From Candidatus Solibacter usitatus (lineage in GTDB: Bacteria > Acidobacteriota > Terriglobia > Bryobacterales > Bryobacteraceae): a stretch of 47,111 nucleotides of DNA. The notes below the pieces were generated by a model that saw nothing but the letters and a program-made list of their open reading frames with translations, was not told where the DNA came from and ran no database searches. This document shows, piece after piece, positions 8,344 through 17,527 of the stretch. Position numbers and translations under genes: made by a program. How positions within the stretch are numbered: position 1 is the first letter of the stretch; every line of letters begins with the position of its first letter. Location: NCBI GenBank assembly GCA_016191645.1, contig JACPVQ010000192.1, positions 1 through 47,111 of the forward strand, given 5' to 3'.

Positions 8344-9791
8344 GTACGCCTTTCCTTCCGGCGCTGCTGCTGTGGTTCGCGCAGGACCCGGCCATCGAAA
8401 TGCAGGCGCTTCTCAAACGATTGGTGGACGTTTTTGTCACTGTCGATGCCGAAGCTGCCGAACCGGTTCTTCCCGAGCAGGCTTTTTATCAAGGCGCGAT
8501 TCCGGGGATGCTGCGCCGCCTCGATCCGCATTCCATCTTCTTTGACCCGGGCCAATTTGAGCAGCTCAAAGAGATGGAGCGCAGCACCAAGAAAGGCTTC
8601 GGCAGCGTAGTCTCCGTTCTGCCCGGACGCGTGATCTTTCTGCAAACGCTGCCGGGTACGCCGTCCGCCCGCGCCGGTATTTCAGGTGGTGACGAGATCC
8701 TCGCTATCAATGGCATCCCGCTCGCGCAGCTCGAGATGGAACACCTGATCGAACTGCTGCAGCAATCGAAACAGCAGCAGGCGCGGCTCGATGTCCGGCG
8801 TCCCGGCAATGCGCGCGTGCTCAGCTTCACCTTAACGCCGGAAGAAGTTGCGTCGCCTGCCGTGGATCGTAAGTTTCCCATCAGACCCGGCGTTGCCTAT
8901 GTGCGCATCAACAGCTTCGAAACGGAGACCGGCGAACAGCTGAAACAGGCGTTGGAAGAGTTGGGTGGAGACAAACTGAAGGGATTGATTCTGGATTTAC
9001 GCAACAACCCCGGAGGCGTGCTGACGGCGGCCTTGGACGTTGCGTCGCTCTTGATGCCGTCAGGCACGAAGATCCTGTCGGTGCGCGGACGTTCGAAGCA
9101 GGAAGAAGAGATGAAAGTAGCGGACACGGCCAAGCCGTACAGTTTTCCCGTTGCAGTGCTGATCAACGGAAAGACTGCGAGTGCCTCGGAGATTGTCGCC
9201 GGCGCGGTGCAGGATCATGATCGCGGAACGGTTCTGGGCGAGCCCAGTTTCGGAAAAGGGTTGGTGCAGGCAATCTACCCCTTGAGCTCTTCCACGGGTA
9301 TGGCGCTGACCACCGCCTATTACTACACGCCCAGCGGCCGCTCCATTCAACGGCCATTGCGAGGCGGTACGCTCGATGACGTCACCGCTACTCCGCAGCC
9401 GGAGTACAAGACGGACAAAGGACGCATCGTACGCGGCGGTGGAGGAATACAGCCCGATGAGATTGTACTTCCGGAAGCAACTACGCGATTCCGCGCCGTC
9501 ATCGACGCCAGCGCCATCCTCACCACCTACGCCACCAGTTACATTCTGAAGAACAAAGTGGATGAGAAGTTCGAAGTGACGCCCGCGTTGATGGACGATT
9601 TGCGCGTGTTCCTTTCGGAAAGCCGAATCCGCCCAGGACTCGGCGAATGGACGCTGGAACGCGAATGGATCACATCCAGGTTGCAGCAGGAGATCCTCAA
9701 TCAGGGCGTCAGCGTGGAGAAGGGCGATGAGGTGGAATTGCGGCGTGACCCCGTTGTTCGCAAGGCTTTGGACGCCATCAAAGTAGAATAA
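8340..9791 (+). CDS. S41-family C-terminal processing peptidase (Ctp-like)
   Basis: 483 residues starting at GTG 8340, which overlaps the ddl stop. The open frame extends further upstream, but only as a shadow of ddl. A short hydrophobic N terminus (FLPALLLWFAQ) may be a signal or anchor. A PDZ domain follows at about residues 85-180 (LPGTPSARAGISGGDEILAING). The protease core has LRNNPGGVLTAALD, the catalytic Ser in KTASASEIVAGA, and the catalytic Lys in FGKGLVQ, the Ser-Lys dyad of tail-specific proteases. Such enzymes trim envelope and cell-wall proteins, which suits its place after ddl. The C-terminal ~110 residues are less conserved. Confidence 0.9.
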   Translation: MSTPFLPALLLWFAQDPAIEMQALLKRLVDVFVTVDAEAAEPVLPEQAFYQGAIPGMLRRLDPHSIFFDPGQFEQLKEMERSTKKGFGSVVSVLPGRVIFLQTLPGTPSARAGISGGDEILAINGIPLAQLEMEHLIELLQQSKQQQARLDVRRPGNARVLSFTLTPEEVASPAVDRKFPIRPGVAYVRINSFETETGEQLKQALEELGGDKLKGLILDLRNNPGGVLTAALDVASLLMPSGTKILSVRGRSKQEEEMKVADTAKPYSFPVAVLINGKTASASEIVAGAVQDHDRGTVLGEPSFGKGLVQAIYPLSSSTGMALTTAYYYTPSGRSIQRPLRGGTLDDVTATPQPEYKTDKGRIVRGGGGIQPDEIVLPEATTRFRAVIDASAILTTYATSYILKNKVDEKFEVTPALMDDLRVFLSESRIRPGLGEWTLEREWITSRLQQEILNQGVSVEKGDEVELRRDPVVRKALDAIKVE

Positions 9792-9814
9792 ACAACGGCA
9801 ATAAAGCAAAGCTT

Positions 9815-9828
9815 AAGAGTAGCCTCTT
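9815..9828 (+). promoter_or_regulatory. Dyad AAGAG-N4-CTCTT upstream of lexA (candidate LexA operator)
   Basis: A perfect 5-bp inverted repeat with a four-base spacer that overlaps the proposed -35 box of lexA. LexA usually represses its own gene by binding a short dyad at the promoter. The sequence matches neither the Gram-positive GAAC-N4-GTTC nor the enterobacterial CTG-N10-CAG box, so the assignment rests on position only. Confidence 0.25.
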
Positions 9829-9855
9829 GCAATTTCCCTTTTTGTTCGCCACAAT
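9827..9855 (+). promoter_or_regulatory. Candidate leaderless promoter of lexA
   Basis: TTGCAA (9827-9832), a 17-base spacer, then CACAAT (9850-9855); each matches four of six consensus bases. Expected transcription start falls at the ATG at 9862, and no Shine-Dalgarno precedes that ATG, so a leaderless mRNA is proposed. Confidence 0.35.
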
Positions 9856-9861
9856 GGACAC

Positions 9862-10494
9862 ATGGCCCTTACACGCAGGCAGAAGGAAGTCCTCGATTTT
9901 ATCGCAGGCTTTGTCGATGAAAACCGGCACTGTCCCAGCTATGAAGAGATCGCGAAGGGATTGCAGCTAGCTTCCCTCGCCACCGTGCATAAGCACATAC
10001 AGACTTTGGAGACGAAGCAGTATCTGCGGCGCGGCTTCAATCAGAGCCGGTCTCTGGAAGTAGCCGATTCCTATTTGCGAGAGTACCGGCAGCACCGTGC
10101 CGCGCCCGGTCCAAATCTGGAGATCGCTGTCCATGGACGCATTGCAGCCGGCACTCCGGTGCAATCGTTCCCCGCGGCGGAGACGCTGGATTTCGGCGAG
10201 TTGCTCAACGACAAGAATCTGTACGCCCTGCAGGTGCGCGGCGAATCGATGATCGACGATCACATCTGCGACGGCGATTACGTTCTCATCGAGAAGACCT
10301 CGGAAGTGCGCAACGGAGAAATCGTGGTGGCGATGGTGCAAGGCTCGGAGACCACGCTGAAGCGCTTCTATCGCGAGCCGGACGGCCGCGCGCGTCTGCA
10401 GCCGGCCAACTCCACGATGGAACCTCGTTTCGTCCCCATGAGCGATTTGCAGATACAAGGCAAACTGCTCGCCGTTCTGCGCAAGTACCGCTAA
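9862..10494 (+). CDS. lexA: LexA repressor / SOS response protease
   Basis: 210 residues, full length. The N-terminal winged helix (TRRQKEVLDFIAGF; HCPSYEEIAKGL; ATVHKHIQTLE) binds DNA. The C-terminal S24 peptidase domain carries the self-cleavage bond Ala96-Gly97 in HGRIAAGTP and the catalytic Ser129 (GESM) and Lys167 (TTLKRF). On DNA damage RecA filaments trigger self-cleavage and release the SOS genes. It follows the S41 protease gene by 70 bases, with its own candidate promoter and a dyad that could be its operator. No recA, dnaE2 or imuB lies nearby, so the regulon cannot be read here. Confidence 0.96.
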   Translation: MALTRRQKEVLDFIAGFVDENRHCPSYEEIAKGLQLASLATVHKHIQTLETKQYLRRGFNQSRSLEVADSYLREYRQHRAAPGPNLEIAVHGRIAAGTPVQSFPAAETLDFGELLNDKNLYALQVRGESMIDDHICDGDYVLIEKTSEVRNGEIVVAMVQGSETTLKRFYREPDGRARLQPANSTMEPRFVPMSDLQIQGKLLAVLRKYR

Positions 10495-10535
10495 CCACGC
10501 TGCGAAGACTTCCTTTGGTTGCAGCTGTGGTGGCC

Positions 10536-10714
10536 TGTAGGGCAGACCTCCAGGTCTGCGAGGCAGTCTCCAGACTGCCTCTGCCGGTAGTGCCAGGACA
10601 GTCGATCGCGGCTGCAACGCAGCCGCCTCGCAGAATACAACTACTTCCGGCAGAGGCGATCTGGAGATCGCCTCGCAGGTCTGGAGACCTGCCCCACAAC
10701 CAAGCATTACCCGG
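10536..10714. repeat. Palindromic repeat element, full copy 1
   Basis: Two 52-base arms (10536-10587 and 10647-10698) are near-exact reverse complements: the left begins TGTAGGGCAG and ends TGCCGG, the right begins CCGGCAGAGG and ends CCCCACA. Each arm holds two back-to-back hairpins: GCAGACCT-CC-AGGTCTGC (10542-10559), GAGGCAGTCT-CC-AGACTGCCTC (10560-10581), GAGGCGATCT-GG-AGATCGCCTC (10653-10674) and GCAGGTCT-GG-AGACCTGC (10675-10692). The core has a further hairpin, GCGGCTGC-AAC-GCAGCCGC (10608-10626). A tail containing AAGCATTACCCGG follows. It fills the gap between lexA and the GMC gene and encodes no transposase. Confidence 0.85.
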
Positions 10715-10745
10715 CGCGCGGCGCAAATGTGTTATCCAAGTAAGC

Positions 10746-12458
10746 ATGTTTCAAGTCTCGCGATCTGCGCCCGTGCATGACGTTGTTGTAATCGGGAGCG
10801 GCGCGGGCGGTGGTACCGTCGTCCAGGTTCTGACCGGCATGGGCATCAAAGTCACATTGCTCGAAGCCGGTCCCATGCTCAATCCCGCCAAGGATTTCAA
10901 GGAGCATATGTGGCCTTATCAGGTGGGCCACCGCGGCGCGGGCGAAGATGCCGAGCAATACTTCGGACGCAAAAACTGGGGCTTTTGGGCCGCTCCAAAC
11001 TGTGCATGGGACATCTCCGGCGAGCCGTACACGGTGGCTCAGGGAAGTCAGTTTCAATGGCATCGCTCGCGGATTTTGGGCGGCAGGACGAATCATTATG
11101 GCCGCATCACGCTGCGATTCAGCGATTACGATTTCAAACCTTACTCCTTCGACGGCCTCGGAACCGATTGGCCGCTTAGCTACGACGAACTCGCGCCCTA
11201 CTACGATAAAGCCGAGCGTTTTGTTGGCGTGTGCGGTACGCGCGAGGGAATCCGCAGCGCGCCGGACGGCCAGTTTCTTCCCGCGCCCGCACCGCGCGTC
11301 CACGAGGTATTGATGCAGAAATCGGCGGCGAAGTTGGGCATTCGCATGGTGCCTTCGCGCATGGCGATTCTCACCAGGAATCACAATGGGCGCGCCGCCT
11401 GCCACTATTGCGGACAGTGCGGGAGGGGATGCGCGACGGCATCGAATTATTCGTCGCCGCAAGTGCAGATTCTACCCGCGTTGAAATCCGGGAAGCTTAA
11501 CATTATCGCCAACTCGATGGTTCGCGAATTACTTACCGACGCCACAGGCAAGGTTACGGGCGTCAGCTATGTCGACACTCGCACGCGCAAAGAGACGCAG
11601 ATACGCGCCCGCATCGTAGTGGTTGCGGCAAGCACCTGTGAATCGGCGAGGCTGCTGCTGAACTCGAAGTCTTCGCGTCACCAGAACGGGCTCTCGAACT
11701 CGTCCGGCGTAGTGGGACGGTATTTGACGGACACCGTCGGCTATGGATTGTCGGGCTACATTCCCTCGCTGGAAGGAATGCCCAAGTACAACAGCGACGG
11801 CTACAGCGGCGGGCATTTGTACATTCCGTGGTGGGAACTGGAAAAGAAGAACAAGGAATTCCCGCGAGGCTACCATGTCGAATTGGGTGGCGGATATGGA
11901 ATGCCGCTGCTCGGCAGTCATACAGGAATCGCGCGGCGCGCCGAAGGCTACGGCCAATCGCTCAAGAACACCATTCAAACGGAGTATGGCTGCACTGTCG
12001 GACTGTCGGGTCGCGGCGAAATGATTCCCAATGAGCACAGCTATTGCGACATCGACCCCAACGCGACAGATCGCTACGGCATTCCCGTCCTACGATTCCA
12101 CTTCCGCTGGAGCGATCACGAGATTAAGCAGGCGCGCCACATGCACCGCACCTTCGTCGACGTCATCGAGGGCATGGGCGGACGCGTCTTGGGACTTCGC
12201 AATCCGGAACGCGAGGACGCCGGCATATCCATTCCCGGCAGCATCATTCATGAGTTGGGGACGGTTCGCATGGGGAACGATCCGAAGACCAGCGCATTGA
12301 ATGCATACTGCCAGTCGCACGAGGTGAAGAATTTGTTTGTCGCCGACGCCGCGCCGTTTGTGAGCAATCCGGACAAGAACCCAACGCTCACCATTTGGGC
12401 CATGGCGTGGCGGACGTCGGAATACATCGCCGAAGAGATGAGGAAGGGCAATGTCTAA
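10746..12458 (+). CDS. GMC-family FAD oxidoreductase
   Basis: 570 residues. The true start is ATG 10746: the open frame runs further upstream only through the palindromic repeat. The FAD dinucleotide-binding motif is GSGAGGGTVVQVL, and the C-terminal GMC signature with the active-site region is seen in SIIHELGTVRMG and FVSNPDKNPTLTIWAMA. A cysteine group (CHYCGQCGRGC near residue 222) is seen in gluconate-2-dehydrogenase-type members and may ligate a metal or cluster. No signal peptide is present. The next gene, overlapping by eight bases, encodes a Tat-exported subunit 3; such pairs are thought to leave the cell together. The substrate is probably a sugar or sugar acid, not determined. Confidence 0.88.
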   Translation: MFQVSRSAPVHDVVVIGSGAGGGTVVQVLTGMGIKVTLLEAGPMLNPAKDFKEHMWPYQVGHRGAGEDAEQYFGRKNWGFWAAPNCAWDISGEPYTVAQGSQFQWHRSRILGGRTNHYGRITLRFSDYDFKPYSFDGLGTDWPLSYDELAPYYDKAERFVGVCGTREGIRSAPDGQFLPAPAPRVHEVLMQKSAAKLGIRMVPSRMAILTRNHNGRAACHYCGQCGRGCATASNYSSPQVQILPALKSGKLNIIANSMVRELLTDATGKVTGVSYVDTRTRKETQIRARIVVVAASTCESARLLLNSKSSRHQNGLSNSSGVVGRYLTDTVGYGLSGYIPSLEGMPKYNSDGYSGGHLYIPWWELEKKNKEFPRGYHVELGGGYGMPLLGSHTGIARRAEGYGQSLKNTIQTEYGCTVGLSGRGEMIPNEHSYCDIDPNATDRYGIPVLRFHFRWSDHEIKQARHMHRTFVDVIEGMGGRVLGLRNPEREDAGISIPGSIIHELGTVRMGNDPKTSALNAYCQSHEVKNLFVADAAPFVSNPDKNPTLTIWAMAWRTSEYIAEEMRKGNV

Positions 12459-13035
12459 GCAAACCGTATCCCGCCGCAGCATGTTACGCGCAGCCGCCAC
12501 TGCGGCGATGGCGGGCCCATTGTCAGCGCAAGTAGCGCAGCATGTGCATGCCGCGGCGGCGGAAAGCCGGAATGCCTCCGGCGGCGTCTACAAGCCGAAG
12601 GCACTCACGGCGCACGAGTTCGAAACATTGCAGACGCTTTGCGAAATCACCGTGCCGGGCGCGCGCAAAGCGGGGGCCGCCGAGTTCGTCGATATCTTGT
12701 CCAGCGGCAGCCGCCAGATGGCCGCCATCTTCACCGGCGGCATCGCCTGGATCGATGCCGAAATGCGCCGCCGCTACGAAACGGATTTCCTCGCCGCGCT
12801 GCCGGAGAAACGCACAGCGCTCCTCGATGTGATCGCCTATCGCAAGAACGCATCGCCGGCGCTGAATCCCGGCATCCAGTTCTTCGATTGGGTCCGCCGC
12901 ATGTCCGTCGATGCCTACTACACCGGCAAAGAGGGAATCGCCGAGCTTGGTTACAAAGGCAATTCCGGCATGCGCGAATTTCAAGTGCCCGCAGAGTCGT
13001 TGCAATACGCCCTGAAGCGAAGCCCGTTCGCCTAA
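12451..13035 (+). CDS. Gluconate 2-dehydrogenase subunit 3 family protein, Tat signal
   Basis: 194 residues. The N terminus SRRSMLRAAATAAMAG is a twin-arginine signal with its hydrophobic core. The mature part (FETLQTLCEITVPGARKAG; FIDW-like motif FFDWVRRMSVDAYYTG; GNSGMREFQVP near the end) is the gluconate_2-dh3 family. In characterised three-subunit dehydrogenases this small subunit accompanies the flavin subunit across the membrane. It overlaps the GMC gene by eight bases. No cytochrome c subunit follows, so electrons must go to a partner encoded elsewhere. Its stop codon overlaps that of the convergent ATPase gene. Confidence 0.85.
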   Translation: MSKQTVSRRSMLRAAATAAMAGPLSAQVAQHVHAAAAESRNASGGVYKPKALTAHEFETLQTLCEITVPGARKAGAAEFVDILSSGSRQMAAIFTGGIAWIDAEMRRRYETDFLAALPEKRTALLDVIAYRKNASPALNPGIQFFDWVRRMSVDAYYTGKEGIAELGYKGNSGMREFQVPAESLQYALKRSPFA

Positions 13036-14075
13036 ACGGGTATTGCCTCGATGCGAAGTTTCTCATCACTGGCCTTTCCTTCCGCGCACACAATCGCGCC
13101 GGGTAGAACCAGCCCCTGTGCCACCATCGCCGCGATCGGCTGAATCAGATTGCGATGCACAACGCGCTTCAATTCGCGCGCCCCGTATTCCGGGCTGGTT
13201 CCGCGCTTTAGCAGGAACTCGCGCGCGCCTCGTGAAACCTCCACGGCGAAGGCGCGCTGCCCCAACCGGTGAAGAATGAGCCGGCGAAAATCGTCCAGCA
13301 GGAGATCGAGGATGCGGTTTAGCGCCGTGTTGTCCAGAGGTAAGTAGGTACTGATGACATCGACGCGATTCACAAATTCCGGCGAGAACCGTTTCTTCAC
13401 GGCGCGCATGGCGATGCTTTCCAACTTCCGCGACAAGTTTCTCCGCGGTTTTTGTACCAACGCATCGAAGCCGAAATCGGGCCGCAATTCGCCGCTCATT
13501 CCCCGTGCGCCAAGATTCGAGGTGAGGAAGATTAGACTGCGCTCGAAGTTCACCGTCGTGTTGTCGCCAAGCTTCAACGTGGCCTTGTCCAGCACCCCCA
13601 GAAGCAACCGGTTCAAGGACAGGGCCGCCTTCTCGATCTCGTCGAAGAGGATGATCGATAGATTCGACCGCTCACTGGTGGCCGCGTTGAGCTTTTGCTG
13701 TGTCAGCAGAGGCGTAGTCTCACGATGCCCAAGATATCCAGGTGGCGCGCCGATCAGCTTCGCCACCTCATGCTCCATTTGAAATTCCCCGCAATCGATG
13801 CGCAGCAGATTCTTCGGGCTCCCGTGCATCGCTTCGGCCAGCGCCTCCACTGTGCGAGTCTTTCCCGTTCCTGTGGGTCCCAAAAGTAAGAAGACCCCAA
13901 CAGGCCTCCCTTCGGGCGCAAGGCCCGCCTGGTACATCTGCACGTAGGGCACAATGCTTTCCAGTGAACCGTCCTGTCCCACTACCTGCCGCGACATTGC
14001 GGCAAGAAGATCATTGGGGGCCGCGACAGACCGTTTGGGCCGAAGGTTGATGGGTGTGGGCGTGGCGTTTCTCAT
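13032..14075 (-). CDS. Single-ring AAA+ ATPase, ClpA/ClpB D2-like
   Basis: 347 residues, about 40% of a ClpB. Only one AAA+ module is present: Walker A GPTGTGKTRTVEAL near residue 68, Walker B LSIILFDEIEKA near 142, and sensor 1 LIFLTSNLGARGM. The C-terminal D2-small domain (EYGARELKRVVHRNLIQPIA) carries the sensor-2 Arg. There is no Clp N domain, no first ring, no zinc finger of ClpX and no evident ClpP-docking tripeptide, so it may be a stand-alone unfoldase. Similar lone Clp_D2 ATPases exist in Acidobacteria. TATACT at 14094-14099, 18 bases before the ATG, is a possible -10 box. It follows dapB on the same strand after 147 bases and is probably transcribed separately. Confidence 0.8.
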   Translation of the reverse strand: MRNATPTPINLRPKRSVAAPNDLLAAMSRQVVGQDGSLESIVPYVQMYQAGLAPEGRPVGVFLLLGPTGTGKTRTVEALAEAMHGSPKNLLRIDCGEFQMEHEVAKLIGAPPGYLGHRETTPLLTQQKLNAATSERSNLSIILFDEIEKAALSLNRLLLGVLDKATLKLGDNTTVNFERSLIFLTSNLGARGMSGELRPDFGFDALVQKPRRNLSRKLESIAMRAVKKRFSPEFVNRVDVISTYLPLDNTALNRILDLLLDDFRRLILHRLGQRAFAVEVSRGAREFLLKRGTSPEYGARELKRVVHRNLIQPIAAMVAQGLVLPGAIVCAEGKASDEKLRIEAIPV

Positions 14076-14222
14076 GAATCGGAACTCTGCAAAAGTATAA
14101 GAGTCCGAATTCCGCTTGCGTGCGAAATGACGCGTTGGAGCGGCCCGAATGCAGCGCCAACAGATTGACCCTAACGGGGATAGAGTTTTCTCAGAAAATC
14201 TTCAATGGGTTGTGACCGGCTG

Positions 14223-14927
14223 TTACTTGCCGAAGAGCACTTCGGAGAAGGAATAGAAGCCTTTCCTTTTTCCCTCGGCTAACCATTGGGCCGCCTTGAG
14301 TGCGCCGCGTGCGAAGCCTTCGCGGCTGCGGGCCGCATGACGCAGGGTGATGGTGTCGGCGGCGGAATCGAATCCGATCTCGTGCGTACCAGGATGGGAG
14401 CCTGCGCGGTTTGACGAGGCGTCAATGATGCGATCGTAACCGGCGTTCTTCATGCTCTCCACCAATTGCAGCAGAGTGCCGGACGGTGCATCCTTCTTCG
14501 TGTTGTGATGGATCTCCCAGGCCCATGCACCGTAGGAGGGTTCGTTGGCAAGCAGGCGCGCCGCCTCCGCCACTACGCGATTGAACACATTTACGCCGAT
14601 GGAGAAATTCGGACTCCAAACGAAGCCGATTCCGGCGGCATCCACCAACTTGCGGACCGCTTCCAACTCGGCGCCCCATCCTGTTGTGCCAACCACCGTG
14701 GAAACGCCTAGCCGTGTAAGGTCCCGAATGTTCCCCACGACGGCGTGCGGCGTAGAGAATTCAATGGCGACATCGACACCGCTGAAGTTTTCGGTGGTCA
14801 TGCCCGTGCTATCGGCATTGTTGAATTCGTCAAGGCGGAGCACCGTCTCGAGCCCGTACTCGGGCGCGAGTTGATCGATCATCTTGCCCATCTTTCCGTA
14901 ACCGACAAGCGCAAGTTTCCTGTTCAT
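14223..14927 (-). CDS. dapB: 4-hydroxy-tetrahydrodipicolinate reductase (short form)
   Basis: 234 residues, shorter than the usual 260-270 and resembling the compact DapB of Bacteroidetes. It reduces the dipicolinate precursor with NAD(P)H in diaminopimelate/lysine synthesis. Visible are the Rossmann motif VGYGKMGK, VGTTGW, and the catalytic signature EIHHNTKKDAPSGT near residue 145 with the His and Lys needed for catalysis. It is the last gene of the riboswitch-headed lysine operon. A palindromic repeat copy fills the spacer after lysC and its end lies only about ten bases before the ATG, so the repeat is transcribed and may affect initiation. GGTGAG sits two bases before the ATG, unusually close. 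Confidence 0.93.
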   Translation of the reverse strand: MNRKLALVGYGKMGKMIDQLAPEYGLETVLRLDEFNNADSTGMTTENFSGVDVAIEFSTPHAVVGNIRDLTRLGVSTVVGTTGWGAELEAVRKLVDAAGIGFVWSPNFSIGVNVFNRVVAEAARLLANEPSYGAWAWEIHHNTKKDAPSGTLLQLVESMKNAGYDRIIDASSNRAGSHPGTHEIGFDSAADTITLRHAARSREGFARGALKAAQWLAEGKRKGFYSFSEVLFGK

Positions 14928-14936
14928 TTCTCACCA

Positions 14937-15053
14937 TGTGGGGCTGATCTCCAGATCAGCGAGGCGGTCTCCAGACCGCCTCTGCCGGCAGTACGAAAAC
15001 GTCCGAGGCCGGGATCTGGAGATCCCGGCGCAGGTCTGGAGACCTGCCCCACA
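14937..15053. repeat. Palindromic repeat element, full copy 2 (inside lysine operon)
   Basis: Left arm 14937-14988 begins TGTGGGGC and ends TGCCGG, matching copy 1. The right arm is 15003-15053, ending CCCCACA, followed by AAGCAGCATT. Hairpins: GCTGATCT-CC-AGATCAGC (14943-14960), GAGGCGGTCT-CC-AGACCGCCTC (14961-14982), CCGGGATCT-GG-AGATCCCGG (15009-15028) and GCAGGTCT-GG-AGACCTGC (15030-15047). The core hairpin of copy 1 is missing. Several stems differ from copy 1 but stay perfectly paired. Confidence 0.85.
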
Positions 15054-15090
15054 AAGCAGCATTTGAAGATTCCAGGGTCTAGTATAGGCA

Positions 15091-16461
<1,371 letters not shown>

Positions 16462-16468
16462 CGGGACC

Positions 16469-17518
16469 CTACTGAATCAACCCTTCGCTGCACATCAGTT
16501 CGGCGTTTAGCACAGCCGCTCCGGCCGCGCCGCGCACGGTGTTGTGGCCCAGTGCGAGAAACTTGAAGTCAAGCACGGGGCATTCGCGGACACGGCCTAC
16601 GAAACAGGCCATGCCGTTCTCGCGCTCGGCATCGCGGCGCGGTTGCGGCCGGTCCTTCTCCGCCATGTAGATGACTGGACGCGCCGGCGCGCTGGGCAAT
16701 TTCCGCTCTTGCGGGATGGCACGAAAACTTTCGAAGGCGCGAATCAAATCGTCCACCTTTACCTTCGAGCCGAGTTCCACCGATGTCGCAACCAGATGTC
16801 CATCGACAACGGGGACGCGGTTGCAATGGGCGCTCACGCGCGCGTCCATGTCGCGAAGCGCGCCATCGACGTAATCCCCAAGGATCTTCTGCGTCTCCTG
16901 CTCCATCTTTTCTTCTTCGCCGCCTATGAACGGGATCACGTTGGCGTTGATGTCCATCGACGGAACGCCGGGATAACCTGCGCCGGAGATGGCCTGCATC
17001 GTCGTAGCCAGCACGCGGCGGATTCCGAACTGCTTCAGCGGCCCCAGAGCCATGGTGAGCACGATGGTGGAGCAATTGGGATTGGTGACAATCTGTCCCG
17101 GCCAGCCGCGAGCTTGCTTCTGGCGCGCCAGAATGCCTAGATGGCCGGCATTGATCTCTGGAACCAGCAGCGGCACATCGGAATCCATACGGTGATTGCG
17201 CGAGTTGGAGACAACCGTGTGACCGGCTTTCGCGAAGGCCTGCTCAATCTCGGTGGCAACGGATGCATCGGTCGCTGAGAATACAATCTTCGGCGCGTTC
17301 CCCGGCTTGCATTCTTCGACTTGCAAGTCCGCGACGGCTTCCGGCATTGCACCGGCAAGACGCCAGGAAGTGGCCTCGCGATACTTTTTACCCGCCGAAC
17401 GATCACTCGCGCCCACCCACGTCAGCTTGAACCACGGGTGGCCTTGTAGAAACTTCACGAAATGCTGTCCTACCATGCCGGTGGCGCCGAGGACTCCAAC
17501 TTCAATCTGTCTTTGCAT
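16469..17518 (-). CDS. asd: Aspartate-semialdehyde dehydrogenase (archaeal/fungal-type)
   Basis: 349 residues. It makes aspartate semialdehyde from aspartyl phosphate with NADPH, the step after LysC. The nucleotide loop [13 protein letters not shown] is at the N terminus; the catalytic Cys lies in TNPNCSTIV near residue 150; the conserved Gly-rich loop SGAGYPG comes about 35 residues later. The overall pattern ([33 protein letters not shown]) is that of the archaeal/fungal subfamily rather than the E. coli type. It lies between the M20 gene (nine bases) and lysC (seven bases), a tight operon. Confidence 0.93.
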   Translation of the reverse strand: MQRQIEVGVLGATGMVGQHFVKFLQGHPWFKLTWVGASDRSAGKKYREATSWRLAGAMPEAVADLQVEECKPGNAPKIVFSATDASVATEIEQAFAKAGHTVVSNSRNHRMDSDVPLLVPEINAGHLGILARQKQARGWPGQIVTNPNCSTIVLTMALGPLKQFGIRRVLATTMQAISGAGYPGVPSMDINANVIPFIGGEEEKMEQETQKILGDYVDGALRDMDARVSAHCNRVPVVDGHLVATSVELGSKVKVDDLIRAFESFRAIPQERKLPSAPARPVIYMAEKDRPQPRRDAERENGMACFVGRVRECPVLDFKFLALGHNTVRGAAGAAVLNAELMCSEGLIQ

Positions 17519-17527
17519 ATCTTTCTT

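Noticed and set aside
10515-10745. N-terminal extension of the GMC oxidoreductase
   Set aside because: This part is translated palindromic repeat; the FAD motif begins about 20 residues after ATG 10746.
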